DNA from: Volutella citrinella
Taxonomy: Eukaryota > Ascomycota > Sordariomycetes > Hypocreales > Nectriaceae
Length of the DNA: 64,000 bases
Direction of reading: 5' to 3'
Assembly (NCBI GenBank): GCA_034401135.1
Contig: JAWZSP010000007.1
Location: 3,906,001-3,970,000 of the forward strand
Shown: positions 36,661-48,505 of the stretch, piece after piece
How positions within the stretch are numbered: position 1 is the stretch's first letter
Layout of the letters: each line of letters starts with the position of its first letter
Notes under the pieces: model-generated
Seen by the model: the letters and a program-made list of their open reading frames with translations, nothing else
Database searches by the model: none
What the model was told of the DNA's origin: nothing
Position numbers and translations under genes: made by a program

Positions 36661-38991
36661 GGTGGCGGCTGATGTTATGTTGCAAGAGTGTCTGAGATGC
36701 CGCTCAGCGGTTGCCAATGGAATGTCGTCTGGGGGTGGCTGACATCATGGATGGCGGGGTGATGGGATGCGGTTGTATTTAAGCCTACGTCCGGATATCT
36801 ACGAATACTAGCTACAGTACGAGCAGCAGATGGGATGCGCGCCATGGGGGTTTTTCCATCAATGAGATGGCTAAATGAAGAGACGAGTGGGACAAGAGGC
36901 TAAACTGGACGGCGGATCTGGAGAGAGACGGGAATAAATCGACTGAGGCGGGGTGAATGGTGTTAGTTCGCGGGGGAGGGACAAGGTGACGGCCTGTAGT
37001 GAGGGAGAAGATGGGGGCACGGCTAACTTTGGTGGTAAATGTCGAGGCTCGCTGTAATTCAGACCGAGAACTTGAGCCCAGGATGGCCCAGCACAGGAAG
37101 AGTCTAATCAATACTTACTGCAACTCCTAGTCCGCCGACAAGTCGAGAAACGACGTCAAGGCTTCTTTGAGGCCCGCCACTCGTCTGGCATGGCTGAGAC
37201 ACTGCAGACCTGTCAGAGCGTTTCCCGACTTCGGGGGACCTATAGGGCTGGGAGGTGAAGCGCGCGCGCCAGGTGATGCCAGAGCGCGGGGGCGAGGACG
37301 TCCTGACGTGGTAAGTGTACTGCGAGGTACCTTGGAGGCTCTGCCAGCCGGTCGACCGCGGATGGTGACTGGAGTGCGACGAGCCACAGAAACATCGTCC
37401 TGTGCCTGGCTTTCAGCGGCACGCATACATTTGCGAACTTGGCCTGTATGGCGCCGGGTAAAGCGGCAGAAGCAGGCATCGCAATTTGTGCCTCAATCTG
37501 GTGCTGAGTGCTGACCATGTTCAGCCTAAAACCGAGCGGGACCCACCATGCACCTGCCTAGCAGCCGCTGCTTCTCTCGGCCGGGGGCTGAGACGGCACA
37601 CTTGCCCCCAGAGTTGAAGCTGGTGCTGTGGCGGCTGAGTGCTCTGAGCCTCTGGCTGAGGTTGTACCGTTGCAACTGGAAGCATCCATCCATCCCATCC
37701 CATCCCCAGAAGACCATCCACCCACCCCCAAGCCGCTCCCGTCCCGTGTCCCGTTCCTGGACACTGGGCGCCATCCTTGTCCTGTCTAGGCTGTCACTTT
37801 AGACGACACTCTGCCCTTTTCGGGTCAGGAACATGGCAACGTCAATCTGCTACATGGTATCCAACATTTTCATCAAGAGTGACCACCGTCTCGCCTCGCA
37901 CGGAGGCTCAACTCTGGATCGATCGCCCGCTCCGCCTTGTACCATTACGTACCATCTGTCCTCAGCGGTGGGATTCCTTCTCTGCCCCCAGACGCAACAC
38001 CGCCTCCAAGCCAAGCCGGGGTCTTGGTACCGAGACCCTGGCCATGGGGGGCGCGGACCAGCTGATCCATCACACGCATGGCAGCCTGAGCCTATGACCC
38101 AGGCTGACCAGCCCTGGCGTCAATCATTACGCGGTACGCACGCAGTGACTGTTGACTGAGTGCCGCTGCATGAAGGCGTATTGCAGGCGCACCGTAGGCA
38201 CACCACACGCCACGGTAATTGATTAGTCTGTACGTGTTCAGCTTACATGAGGTCGGGGGGATCGCCCGACGGGTCGAGGATACCATGTTGCAACTCCGAC
38301 TCTAGCCCGCATCACATCACGCGAGGTAGGGCTGCAAGAGTCGACAGGGGAGACATGGTAGGAGTAGTCGGGGAAGAGTCCGGCTTATTATTAGGGCCAT
38401 CGTGCGTGTTTGTGCTACTACCGCTTGGCCGTCGCCTATGAGCATCGATCGTCAACCAGCCCAAGCATTTCGATACTATTACGGGGCGAGCGCCCCAAAC
38501 ACGCCCCAGGCCAGTTACCAGGCTCCGTCACCTCCGCCATCATCTGTTGGCTTCTTCTCTCGTCTCTCGACGAATTATTTGCGACGTTCAGCCAGCCCCC
38601 ACTGCGCGCGTGGTGTCGCAGCCTCAGACAGAGCCACAGGCTTGGCACTCGGATTTTGTGTGTTTCTGCCGTCGACGTGCCGACATCCTGACGGGGAATT
38701 AAATTATAAGGCTGGCCACCAGGCATACGACTTACTATCCATCCGTCCCATACAAGGCGCGCATGCATAGACCATTGATGCCTACATGCGGATAGCACTG
38801 CGACTAATTAGTTCTTCTGCAGCTGCCATCGCCCAAAACTGATACCCCATTCTTCATTTCTTCCCCAGCCTTTATTTTTCGTTTGCACCTCCTACTACCT
38901 TACCTACGTTGCCTGCTACTGGCAGTATTCCTTCCCTTGCCTACCATAAGCATACAAACAGTGCGGTCCCTGACTGACTGCCCCCCCCGCA
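36661..38991. other. divergent intergenic region
   Basis: About 2.3 kb between the GH43 gene and the NACHT gene. Scattered ORFs of up to 122 codons have no recognisable features. A C-run precedes the NACHT start (about 38981-38988). No gene recognised. Confidence 0.4.
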
Positions 38992-41900
38992 ATGCGCCGC
39001 CCCGTCGACGACTCGTCTGCGGAAGCGGTCAACGAGAAGCAGAGCATGGCGGCGGCCATGTCGCCCACGTCGCCCACCATCGTCACCGGCAGCGGAGTGG
39101 GAGTGGAGGAGCAGTTCGCCCAGATCCTGGCGCAGGCGGCCAAGCAGTACTCGGACGCCTCTGGTGACAGCCTCGGCGACTTCACCAACGCCTCGCTGAG
39201 CACCATCGAGGACCTTGAGCGTCACATCGAAGGCCAGAACGAGCAGTTCGCCACCTTCCGCGATCGTCGCCGGTCCCTCTTCAGCTCCCTCAACATTGCT
39301 CTGCGGCCCATCGAGACCATCGGCAACATCGCATCAGGCGGGGTAGGAGAAGTCTTCAAGCCCGCAGAGAGTATTTTCGCCGCCGTCTCCCACCTCATCG
39401 GCGCCGCGCGCGAGGTCTCGGCCTCGTATGACGCGATAGAAGACCTGTTCCAGCAGCTTGGGGTATGTTTCATTTCTTTGCACTTTTTTCTCCCCTCTTC
39501 TTCCCCTTGTCGACCCATCCCTGTATTCCCGCTGCCGAAAAGCGTGCGTCTTGGCATCCAAGCTGACCCCCCCTGCAGGACTTCACCCCGCGACTGGAGG
39601 TCTACACCAAGTACAAACTACCTCTCGCGCTGCAGCGCAAACTCGTGTCCATCCTAGCAACCATCTTCGAGGTCCTTGTCCTCGCCACAAAGGAAATCAA
39701 GCGTGGGCGCATCAAGTCCTTTTTCAAGCGTGCCTTTTGGTCCGAGAGCAAGGTCCAGCCCGCCCTCGACAGGCTCAAGAAGCTGACCGAGGGCGAGGAG
39801 CAGCTCGTCATTGCCCAGATCTTTGGCAAGGTCTCCGAGGGCCAGCTCAAGACGGACGAGGTTGCTGCCCTTGTTAGCCAGGTCGGCGAGAATGTCCTCG
39901 ACGTCAACCAGACGCTGCTGCGACTTCGCGCTGAGGCACGCGAGCGGGCCACTACTGTTCACAAGGACAGGCTGAAGGACATTCTCGAACCCTCACCGTT
40001 CCCGGAAGACTGCTTCAACTCTTTCATCCGATCCCGGGTAGAGGGCACTGGCGACTGGATCTTGTCGGATGAAGGCCTGCAGTCCTGGCTGCAGACGGAA
40101 ACGCCATTTCTGTGGATGAATGGTGCTGCAGGTAACACCGACCCCCTACTACCACGTAGTAATACAGCCAACTAACTGTCATGTAGGAACTGGCAAGTCG
40201 TTTCTTACAACGCGCCTGATTGACTGGGGCAACAAGAACTTGTCACATCTGGCGTACTTTTACTTTCGGGACAACAACCCGGAGACGAGATCGGTGCTTC
40301 AAGCCCTGAGGGACATTGCCTATCAACTCAGTGAGAGCGACCCGTACTACGCCAAGCAGCTGCTCAAGCGCCTGCGCAGCAGCGACGAGATTAGGACGAT
40401 CCCCAGCGCCTACCGCAACCTCCTCGTGCAGCCATTCGAGGACGATGAACGTGAAAAGAACATCTTCATCTTCCTAGACGGCATTGACGAGGCCGACAAC
40501 CAGGATGTCGAGGACCTCCTGAGGGAGCTCGGATCGGACCACGAGTACCCCGAGCGGAAACCCCGACGTCCGGATCACTGCAAGGTCCAGGTCGCCCTCG
40601 TCGGCAGGTCGTACATGACCGAGGTCGTGGCAGATATCCTCGAAGGCCCCGTTGTCGGAGAGCGGGTGACGAATCTGCACGTCACTCCTGACCGCAACAG
40701 CAAGGATGTGGCTGCCTTTATCGAGGAGAGCGTGCTCCGCTCCCGGGTCTTGAACCGCCAGCCCCTCGAGTTCAAGTACCAGGTGATTGACGCCCTGGAG
40801 AAGCAGGTCGGCGGCCTCTTCATCCTCGCCAAGTTCATGCTGCAAGAGCTGAACCAGCGCCGGCTGACGCGGCAGTCCATCTTGCAGAGCCTCAAGTCGT
40901 TCCCCAAAGAGCTCAACGGCATGCTGATGAAGTCCCTGCGCGAACTCGCCATGACTGTCTCCCCCGAAGAGGCCATGGAGCTCAATGAGTTGCTCAGTTG
41001 GGTAGCCTGTGCCGAGGAGGTCCTGACCCTCGGGCAGCTCGAGGCCGTCCTGATCCTCAGGCTCGGGGGTGACCGACTAGTTCAACTTGAAGAGTCTCTG
41101 CGTGGACAGTATTCCTGCTTCTTCGAACTGGACCGCGAAGATGGCATGACCACAGACGATCTGGTTAAGGAGCACGAGAGAAAGCGTCGCCTGAGCAACG
41201 AAGAGCATGCTCGGAGAAGGTCAGTTTCCATGACCCGTGGCGGCAGCCATGGGAGCCGCTCCAACTCTCGAGGCGTCATCAGCCCCCGAGGAAGCAGCGG
41301 GAGCCTTCCTCGACCCGAGGGCCTCGCCGCCTTTGGCCGCAGCCTGAACCCCAACAAGCATGGCAGCCCTCTCCGCGGCCTCAGCCCTGCCATCAGCACC
41401 GGCCGCAGCTCGCCACGCAGCTTCAGTCCCGCCGGCCTCTCCAGCCCGACCGGGAGCTCCGAGATCTTTGACCCCGTCAACGAGATGGAGTTCCGCTCCA
41501 GGAAGTCGACGACCTCGGTCATCTTCTACCACACATCCGTCAAGCAGTTCTTCAGCAACGAGGTCTCGACCAGCACGGGGCCCGAGGTCGGCGGCCCCAG
41601 CATCGGCTTCGACCCCACAATGGCCCGGGTGCATATCCTCAAAACGTGCCTGTCCATCTTTACCGACCGCGCATGGTTCGACAAGTTCGACCTGGGCGAG
41701 GGCAAGGAGGCCATCAAGGAGTATGCTGCGTGGTACTGGCAGGAGCATCTCACGGCGCTGGATCCCAATACGATTCCGGCGGCGTCAAAGGCCGAGCTGG
41801 CACAGCGTGTGTACCGGATGCTTACCGACGAGGAGCTCATCCTCGACTGGACCTTGATGTACGAGAAGATTGAAGAGGAACTGGAGGTGCTCACCGACAC

Positions 41901-43776
41901 CAACATCAAGGGCATCCAGACGTGGTTCAGCGACGCCGAAGTGTTGGCGAGCCTCACGCCCGAAGCCCAACAGTGGGCCAAGGGTGTCAGCGAGTCGCCG
42001 GGCATCTTCAAGGAGATTGGTGACCTCTACGCAAAGGCTTGGGTGTCGCCAGAGTTCACTCGATATATCCCAACCATGTTCTGCTTCAAGATTGTGCAGG
42101 CCATCGCGTTCATGGAGGATGGGTACTCGTGGTCACAGTGCAACATGCGCTGGAGCCAGATCTCGTTCCAGGACCGCATCAACCGCGCCGGCGACTACGC
42201 CAACATAGAGAAGACGGCCCACTGGCACCGACGGGTTGGCAGCACGTACCTGACGAACAAGATGCACAGCATGGCGCTCATGCACTACAACGAGGCTTTG
42301 AAGCTGGACAATAACAGCGTCGAGACGCTGGGCCGCATCTCGTACTGCCTCTCCAAGGACGGCCGGTTCGAGGAGGCGCTCGTGCAGGCACTCAAATGCG
42401 AGGCGATTGAGGAGGCGAGCATCGCTAGCGGAGAGGCGACGGGCGCAGCGCTGGCAGCAAGCAAGTGGCGCCTGTACAAGGACCACCTCGTCATTGCCAG
42501 GTCCAACGCCGAGCTGGGTCACATCGACGACGCTCTCGTGTACTTCAAGAAGGCCATGAAGAGCTCATTCCAGGTGCCCCTGGGCGCCGTGGAGGTGTTT
42601 GAGCCAGAGATTGGGTACCTGAGCCTGCTGGCCAGCGTCAACAGGCACAAGGAGATTATCGAGTTCCTCCGCGAGCTGTCGACGCAGACGACCAAGGCCG
42701 AGGTGGAAAGGTCTCGGCTGGTGGAGCTGCTGCTGAACCAGCACAACCAGGACCTGGTGCTGGACCTGATCCCCAAGGCCGCAAGCAAGGTAGGCGAGAG
42801 GAGGTTCCTGACGACGCAGCTCGACGCGAGCATCGACATGGCCAACATGACGCGGGACCCCCTCAAAGCGCTGTACCTGCAGCTCGCGCTGGGCGCCGCA
42901 CACGCTTACGGCCACGAGACGGGCGAGGCGATCAAGCAGTTTGAGCAGCTCTCGTTCACCGACTACCGGCCGCGCGGCAACGTGCCCACGCGGCAGGGCT
43001 TTGCGATGGCGTTCCAGATGCTGGCCGGGCTGTACAAGCAAAAGGTGTTGCACGCGGGAATCTCGTCGGCCGAGTCGGGCGAGTGGATCGAGAAGCTGGA
43101 GCGGGTGCAGTCGAAGCAGAGCGAGCACGAGAACCAGGACATGCCGCCCAGCAAGATCGGGTCCGATGTCAACGTGGCGGCCATTTACCTCTCGCTCTTC
43201 TACCGGCTGCTAGGGCGGAGTGACGAGGCGAGGCCCATGCTGCGCAGCCTAATTCTCGACAGCCTGGTGATCCTGGAGGACGACGACGAGCAAAACGACG
43301 AGTACGCGCTCGAGAACCTGCTGAAGCTCTTCATCGCGGCCGATGACATTGACAATGCACGGGCGCTGGCGCACTCGATGAGGCGGGTGGACGAGGCGGC
43401 GCTGCTCGAGACGCCGACGGACTCGCCGGTGCTGGGACGCAAGGAGCCCAAGCTGCCGGACATCCAGTCGGCGCAGCAGAGCTGCGCGCAGTGCCTGCGG
43501 TTCATCTCGACAGGGGAGGATTACCACATGTGCGAGTACTGCATGGAGTGCTTCTGCGACAGCGAGTGCCTGCCGCTGATTCAGGCGGCGGGCAACGCCA
43601 CGGCCGACCGGCGCCGGGACATGGTGTGCCGCAGCGACCACAAGTGGTTCGCGGTACCGCCGCTGCGCCGGGCGCTGCACCGGGGCGAGATTCTGCTGGA
43701 CGGCAAGGTTGCGAGCTTTGGGGAGTGGAAGGAGATGGTGGAGCAGGTATGGAACGATGGACGACAAGGGCGTTGA
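38992..43776 (+). CDS. STAND protein: Goodbye-like N-terminus, NACHT NTPase, TPR-like repeats, Cys-rich C-terminus
   Basis: Three exons, 38992-39462, 39579-40131 and 40187-43776, encode 1537 residues. Residues about 35-230 form a helical domain resembling the fungal STAND N-terminal 'Goodbye' domain. A NACHT-type NTPase follows: Walker A NGAAGTGKS at about 337-346, interrupted by the second intron, and Walker B IFIFLDGIDEAD near 432-443. A low-complexity Ser/Arg/Pro-rich insert lies at about 670-775. The region 990-1400 is helical with TPR-like pairs (NKMHSMALMHYNEALKLD). The last about 100 residues hold a Cys/His cluster (CAQCLRF, CEYCMECFC, CRSDHKW) that may bind zinc. Fungal STAND proteins of this kind are compared with NLR immune receptors, and some act in non-self recognition. 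No ligand or partner is evident. Confidence 0.88.
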
Positions 43777-44163
43777 GCCAGACGTGTGATTTTGCTTTGA
43801 GTCTTAAGTTTGATTTGATGGTTTGGGATATACTCATGGGTTGGACAGGTGGGCTGCATCTGGAATGGAAGGGCTATTGGCGGTGGTATAATCGTATCGA
43901 TACAGGACGGGAGTGAGCATTTACGGGCATGAGATGAAGTCGGGCTTGAATGCGCGATTGGTGAGTTTGGGGCATTGGCGAGCATATTTATACCCACGAT
44001 GGATACAAAACGCTACAGTGAAAGATAAATGAAGCATTCATTCAATGTATGCGATGTGAAAAAAAAAGAATGATTCAATGCATGTGTGTGGTGAATGGAA
44101 GGTAGCAAAAATGGAAAAAAAAAAAAAAAAAAAGAATTCAACATATATGTTATATGTGGCGGT
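43777..44163. other. intergenic region with poly-A/T tract
   Basis: About 390 bp between the NACHT gene and the tRNA. Holds the NACHT 3' UTR and a run of 19 A (plus strand) at 44115-44133, which is T on the tRNA strand. Confidence 0.6.
44115..44133 (-). terminator. long T tract downstream of tRNA-Asp
   Basis: On the minus strand this is a run of 19 T starting about 31 nt after the tRNA 3' end. RNA polymerase III stops at T runs of four or more, and no closer run is present, so this is the likely terminator. Confidence 0.6.
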
Positions 44164-44235
44164 CTCTCCCGCCGGGAATTGAACCCGGGTCTCAAGCGTG
44201 ACAAGCTTGCATACTGACCACTATACTACGGAAGA
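44164..44235 (-). tRNA. tRNA-Asp (anticodon GTC)
   Basis: A 72-nt cloverleaf without intron. The acceptor arm TCTTCCG pairs with CGGGAGA (one T-G pair). The D-arm contains GTATAGTGGTCAGTAT, which overlaps the A box. The anticodon arm is CAAGC-TTGTCAC-GCTTG with anticodon GTC. The T-arm is CCGGG-TTCAATT-CCCGG, matching the B box. The discriminator base is G, as expected for Asp. CCA is not encoded. Confidence 0.97.
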
Positions 44236-44389
44236 TGCAGGCGTATGGCCTGTGTAGGTGGATCAGCTCCTGTTGGAGGGCTGACTCTTATTAGTGTATA
44301 TATACCTTGCAGCCAATTGCCCAGTATCATCAATTCACCAAATCTCACCAACCTCCATCACGACTCACTCACTCAGGCGCATCTTATCG

Positions 44390-44440
44390 TCATCCACGCT
44401 CATTCTCATCTCATCTCATCTCATCTCATCATCATCATTC
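44390..44440. repeat. TCTCA pentamer microsatellite
   Basis: Tandem CTCAT/TCTCA units followed by CAT triplets lie just 3' of the MetE-like gene. Non-coding. Confidence 0.7.
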
Positions 44441-44487
44441 ATTTGCACTAAATACTTTTCATCTCATGTACAACCCTATCTGCCTCC

Positions 44488-45795
44488 TCACGGCTGCCCC
44501 CAGATCTCATCCGCAATCTCGCGCACCAGAGCCAACTTCTTGCGCTGCTCCTCCTCACCGAGCGGGTACCCCGACTCGTGGGTGCTAAACCCGCACTGAG
44601 GGCTCACAGAGACCTGTGCGAGAGCCTCGTCGCGCGTCTTCCCGGTGCCCTTGGCAACCCAGTCCGCCGCGGACAGCACGCGGGCCACCATCTCAGCCTT
44701 GTCCTCCAGCTGCGGCAGCTTCGTGCTCACGACGCCGACAACGACGTGCTTTCCAGCGGGGAGGTGCTGCAGGGGCTCGAAGCCGCCGGCGCGGGCGGTG
44801 TCGTACTCGAGGTAGAAGGTGTTGACATTGAGCTCGCGGAACAGCTTCTCGGCGATGATGTCGTACGAGCCCGTGCTGAAGTGGCGGCCGCCGATGAAGT
44901 TGCCCCGGCACAGGTGGATGCCCGTGTGCATGTCGGCGGGCAGCTTGGAGAGGCAGTCGTTGTACAGCTTGATGTAGGCGTCGAGGAGGTCGTCGACGGT
45001 GCCGATGTTGTTGGCGTCGGCGGCCCACCCGTCGCGGAACTGCGTCGAGCAAAAGTCTGCTACCTGTCAGTCCATCGATCCCGGTTACGACTTGCACCTC
45101 ACTCACAGGCCATGCCCGGGTCGTCAAACTGCACGTTGCGCAGGCCGGCGTCGTACAGCTGGGCTAGTTCGGCCTGGTAGACCTTGGCGACGTCGGCAAA
45201 GTACTCGGCGTCGTTGGCGTAGGCTTCGGGCGTGTAAGCCTTGCCCTGGGCGTATCGCTGGTGGAACCAGGCTGCTTGGTTAGCATGGGGGACCATCTGG
45301 CAGACTCTAGAGCTCACCTGGGGTAATCATGGTCAGCTTAATGTCCTTCCAGTTCTCCTTGGGCACAGCCTGCTGGACGAGGCGCAGCTCGTGCAGGTTG
45401 GACACGGAGGCGGCCGGGTTGTGCTTCAGCTTGGCTCCCGCGATGACGGAGTCGCCGGGCATGACCTGGCGGTCCTTCTCGATGAGGCTGACGACGTCTG
45501 GGTGGTAGAGGCGGAACAGGCTGGCCTCGGCGTCCTCGAGGCGCGTCGTGCCCTCGAACTCGTCCCACATGAGGCCCCAGAAGCGCGTGCGGTTGTACTC
45601 GCCGCTCGTCACGGCCCGGAGGCCCAGGTCGAGCTGCTTCTTGACGATGTCGGCCACGGCGGCGCGCTCCACCTCGGGCAGGCCGGCCTCTTGCTCGGAG
45701 AGGCCCTTTTCGCGGATGGCCTCGCGCACATCGAGAAGGTTCTGGGGACGCAGCAGCGAGCCCATGTGCTCGGCCTTGAAGGGGGCGGGGGCCAT
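44488..45795 (-). CDS. MetE C-terminal-domain-like (cobalamin-independent methionine synthase family) protein
   Basis: Three exons, 45795-45318, 45271-45107 and 45056-44488, encode 403 residues. Only the catalytic C-terminal barrel of the MetE family is present: HMGSLLRP near the start, LTMITP and WFHQRY in the middle, FDDPGMA, HLCRGNF with the His-x-Cys metal ligands, and SPQCGF with the third ligand. Full MetE enzymes are about 750 residues with a duplicated barrel, so this is a short paralogue of the kind common in fungi. It probably uses a zinc-bound thiol as methyl acceptor; the real substrate pair is unknown. The exon 2 acceptor is an AAGCAG tandem site: the CAG choice used here gives PAWFH, while the AAG choice adds one Ala. 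Confidence 0.9.
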
Positions 45796-46789
45796 GGTGA
45801 AGGGCTTGGTGATTGACCTGCGGTGATGCTTTGATTGTTTTTGGATATGAAATGGTCCGTCAGTCCGAGTCAATGGCAGGCGGATTGCTGAGAGCGGACA
45901 GGTGATGGGGAAGACGGAGAGACGCCGCTCACGGAGAGGGGAGGAGGGCCAAGAGGGTGGAATGCAAGCTTTACCATTAGCCGAAACCCGATCGGAGCGG
46001 GGCTGGTGAAGCTGTGCAGCGGGGTTCTCGAGATCTCGCTGCGGTGTGACAGGAAATGAATGGAGGGGCAAAAACCCGAGAGGGGTAGTTATATCCGGGC
46101 CCAAGACCCGATGGAGTGGATGACAGGTGGATTTGGTACTGGAGCGAGTCTGGGAGCACTTGCGGGTGGTGGCAGTGGGATACACATATCCGCGACATTA
46201 CAGCTCAATGTCTGGATTGACATGGGTGATTAATAGCTGCATGATGCGCTACAATCAGATCCCATCACAGAGCCCACGGATGGTGTTGGAAACCCAAAAT
46301 AGTGGCATTCTGTACAGTACTGGATGCCCATGGTTCTTCACGACAATCCCATCGTCAACACGGCACTGAGCAATGCATCACATCCCGTGCAGGTGTGGAT
46401 TGTTTATGGATTATTTAAGCAATCTGCGAGTTCCATTAACCCTCATCGATCATTGGCCTCTGCATGCCCCAGTTGCAAACTAGCCGCGTCACCCTCCTGC
46501 TCCCCATGCTTAGCCGAAGCCACTTTATCAGATTGCCGAGCAGGCGACTACCTCGGTGGCGGGACTGGCTTTCTCCTGCATCCAGATCGATCGATCGATA
46601 GAAACCCAAAACTCTCCTCTCCCTTCAGATATAAATCTCCGTCGCCCCCATCAGCAGTTAGAGTTGCGGCCCGCACTACCCTAGACCTTGACCAAGCCGA
46701 CCTCGGCCCTCGCTGATAACGCTGCCGGTTGGCCATTTGACGACTGTGACACCAGCGGCCCGCATCTACATCGCGTATACTGCTTCGTC
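45796..46789. other. divergent intergenic region
   Basis: About 1 kb between the MetE-like gene and the alpha/beta hydrolase gene. It contains a TATAAAT element at 46630-46636, about 155 bp upstream of the hydrolase start. No further gene seen. Confidence 0.45.
46630..46636 (+). promoter_or_regulatory. TATA-like element of hydrolase gene
   Basis: TATAAAT in an otherwise GC-balanced stretch, about 155 bp upstream of the chosen ATG at 46790. Confidence 0.4.
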
Positions 46790-47901
46790 ATGTGCGACTT
46801 TTCGTGCTACGGGGGCATTAGCCACGAATGGCTTGCGTTGGAGGCCAGCCTACCCGCCCCGGCCTCCCCGGAGCTGGGCATAACCGAAGCGAGGAGGATC
46901 GCCAACCATGAGAAGGAACAGCTGGCGGCAAAGGCGATGAAGACCCTTGCGCCGCTCGTTGTAACTCGAGACTACTCGATCCCAGCCCGAGACGGGGGCA
47001 TCGTCGAAGCCCGCAGCTACCGGCCCTCCAGCATCGACCCGGACGCGATACTCCCCGTGTACATGCACCTCCAAGGCGGCGGCTTCCTGCTAGGAACACT
47101 CGACTCCGAGGACGCAATCTGCTCCCGCGTGGCCTGCGGCTCGGGAGTCATGGTGCTCAACGTCAACTACAGACACACGCCCGAGTACACATACCCGACG
47201 CAGTGGCACGACGCCGAGGACGCCTTTGAGTGGCTGCACGATAACATGGCCTCCCTCCACGGCGACGCCGCCAAGGTCATCATCGGCGGCATATCCGCCG
47301 GCGCGTGGGTGTCTGCATCGCTGACGCTCGCCAAACACCTGGACTCGACGCCCTCGCGCCCCCCCGTGGCCGGCCAGGTGCTCATGATACCGTGCCTCGC
47401 GCACCCGGACTGCTACGGCCCGCAGCTACAAAAGATGGCGAGCCGCGCCGTGTCGTCGTACGAGGAGAACGCGCAGGCGCCGATGCTGAGCGTGACGGAG
47501 CTGCGGTACTTTGCCGACATGCTCCGCATGCCGGACCCGGATCCGGCGGACCTGGTGGTGAACCCGGGCAACGCGACGCCGGACCAGGTGCGGGGGATGC
47601 CGCCGACGGTGATGGGCATCGTCGGGCTGGATCCACTGCGGGACGAGGCGCTGCTGTACGCCAAGATGTTGACCGAGGCTGGGTTTGTGTGAATTCGAGT
47701 GTTTGACTGGGGAGTTGTGGCTAACTGAGTGGTAGTGTGCCGACCGATGTGAACTTGTTTGTGGGACTGCCCCATGGCTTCCGGTTCTACGAGGACAAGC
47801 TGACGGCGTCGGAGAAGTGGGACAAGGTTGTCGAGGAAGGCATTGTGTGGGCGCTGAAGAGTCCTGCCCCGAGCAACGAGTTTCACATAAAGACGTATTG
47901 A
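46790..47901 (+). CDS. alpha/beta hydrolase fold-3 (HSL-type) esterase/lipase
   Basis: Two exons, 46790-47682 and 47736-47901, encode 352 residues. Features: oxyanion-hole segment HLQGGGF at about 93-99; nucleophile Ser169 in GISAG; catalytic Asp in GLDPLRDE near 290; and catalytic His in LPHGFRF in exon 2. The canonical first residue of HGGG is replaced by Gln here (QGGG), with a His two residues before it; the oxyanion hole may still work through the Gly amides. No signal peptide is seen, so the protein is probably cytosolic and acts on short-chain esters or acetylated metabolites. The frame upstream of 46790 is open but without ATG. Confidence 0.87.
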
Positions 47902-48007
47902 TGCTATTGATACATGGCCGAGAAGTAAGTCGATAGATGACACTGGTAGAGTCACTTGTTTTTAGGCTTGCATACAACAACCAAAGAAGCTAGCCATCGT
48001 TTATAAA

Positions 48008-48505
48008 CTACTTTCCCCTGTTTGCAACGTCGTGTCCTTTGATGCTACAGATTATTGTGTCCGTTCTGATCTTTTGCTTCGTCTTGCCTCCTTCTATCTC
48101 CCTCAACCGGGGTTGCAGCCCGGGGATGACAAAGTCCTTGACGGACGGAAAGTCCACCATGGCCTGCTGCGCTGTGGCCAGCCCGATGCTAAACATGTTG
48201 ACCATCTCGTGCCGCCACTGGGTGCTCGGCTGCCCGGGCAAGACGTGGACTGCCGACACGACCGAGACGTCTCTACCCGCCAACAGGACATTGGACCGCA
48301 GTCTCTCGGCCACGGTGGCGATGGAAAGGGGGAAGCGGTTGGCCATCAGCTCGTACACGGCGGCCTGGCCAGGTGTGAGCTTGGCCTCCCAGCTCCCAAT
48401 CTTCTGGCGGTTGAGCGCCTTCCTGCCGGTGAGGGGCGTGCAGAGGGACGGCAGCATACGTAGGCTTCTGGACCAACTACAACAGTAACACCCTCCAAAC
48501 TCCAA
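48008..48505 (-). pseudogene. inverted C-terminal fragment of a large fungal multi-TM protein
   Basis: An open frame of 165 codons without a proper N-terminus. The part below about 48385 (LTPGQAAVYELMANR, AERLRSNVLLAGRDV, LPGQPSTQWRHEMVNMF, and a QKIRTDT near the end) recalls the C-terminal region of a widespread family of uncharacterised Pezizomycotina membrane proteins, as I remember their alignments. Its N-terminal half appears next door on the opposite strand. The fragment is therefore best read as one end of a broken, inverted gene. No start, promoter or complete domain supports an independent gene. Confidence 0.5.
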
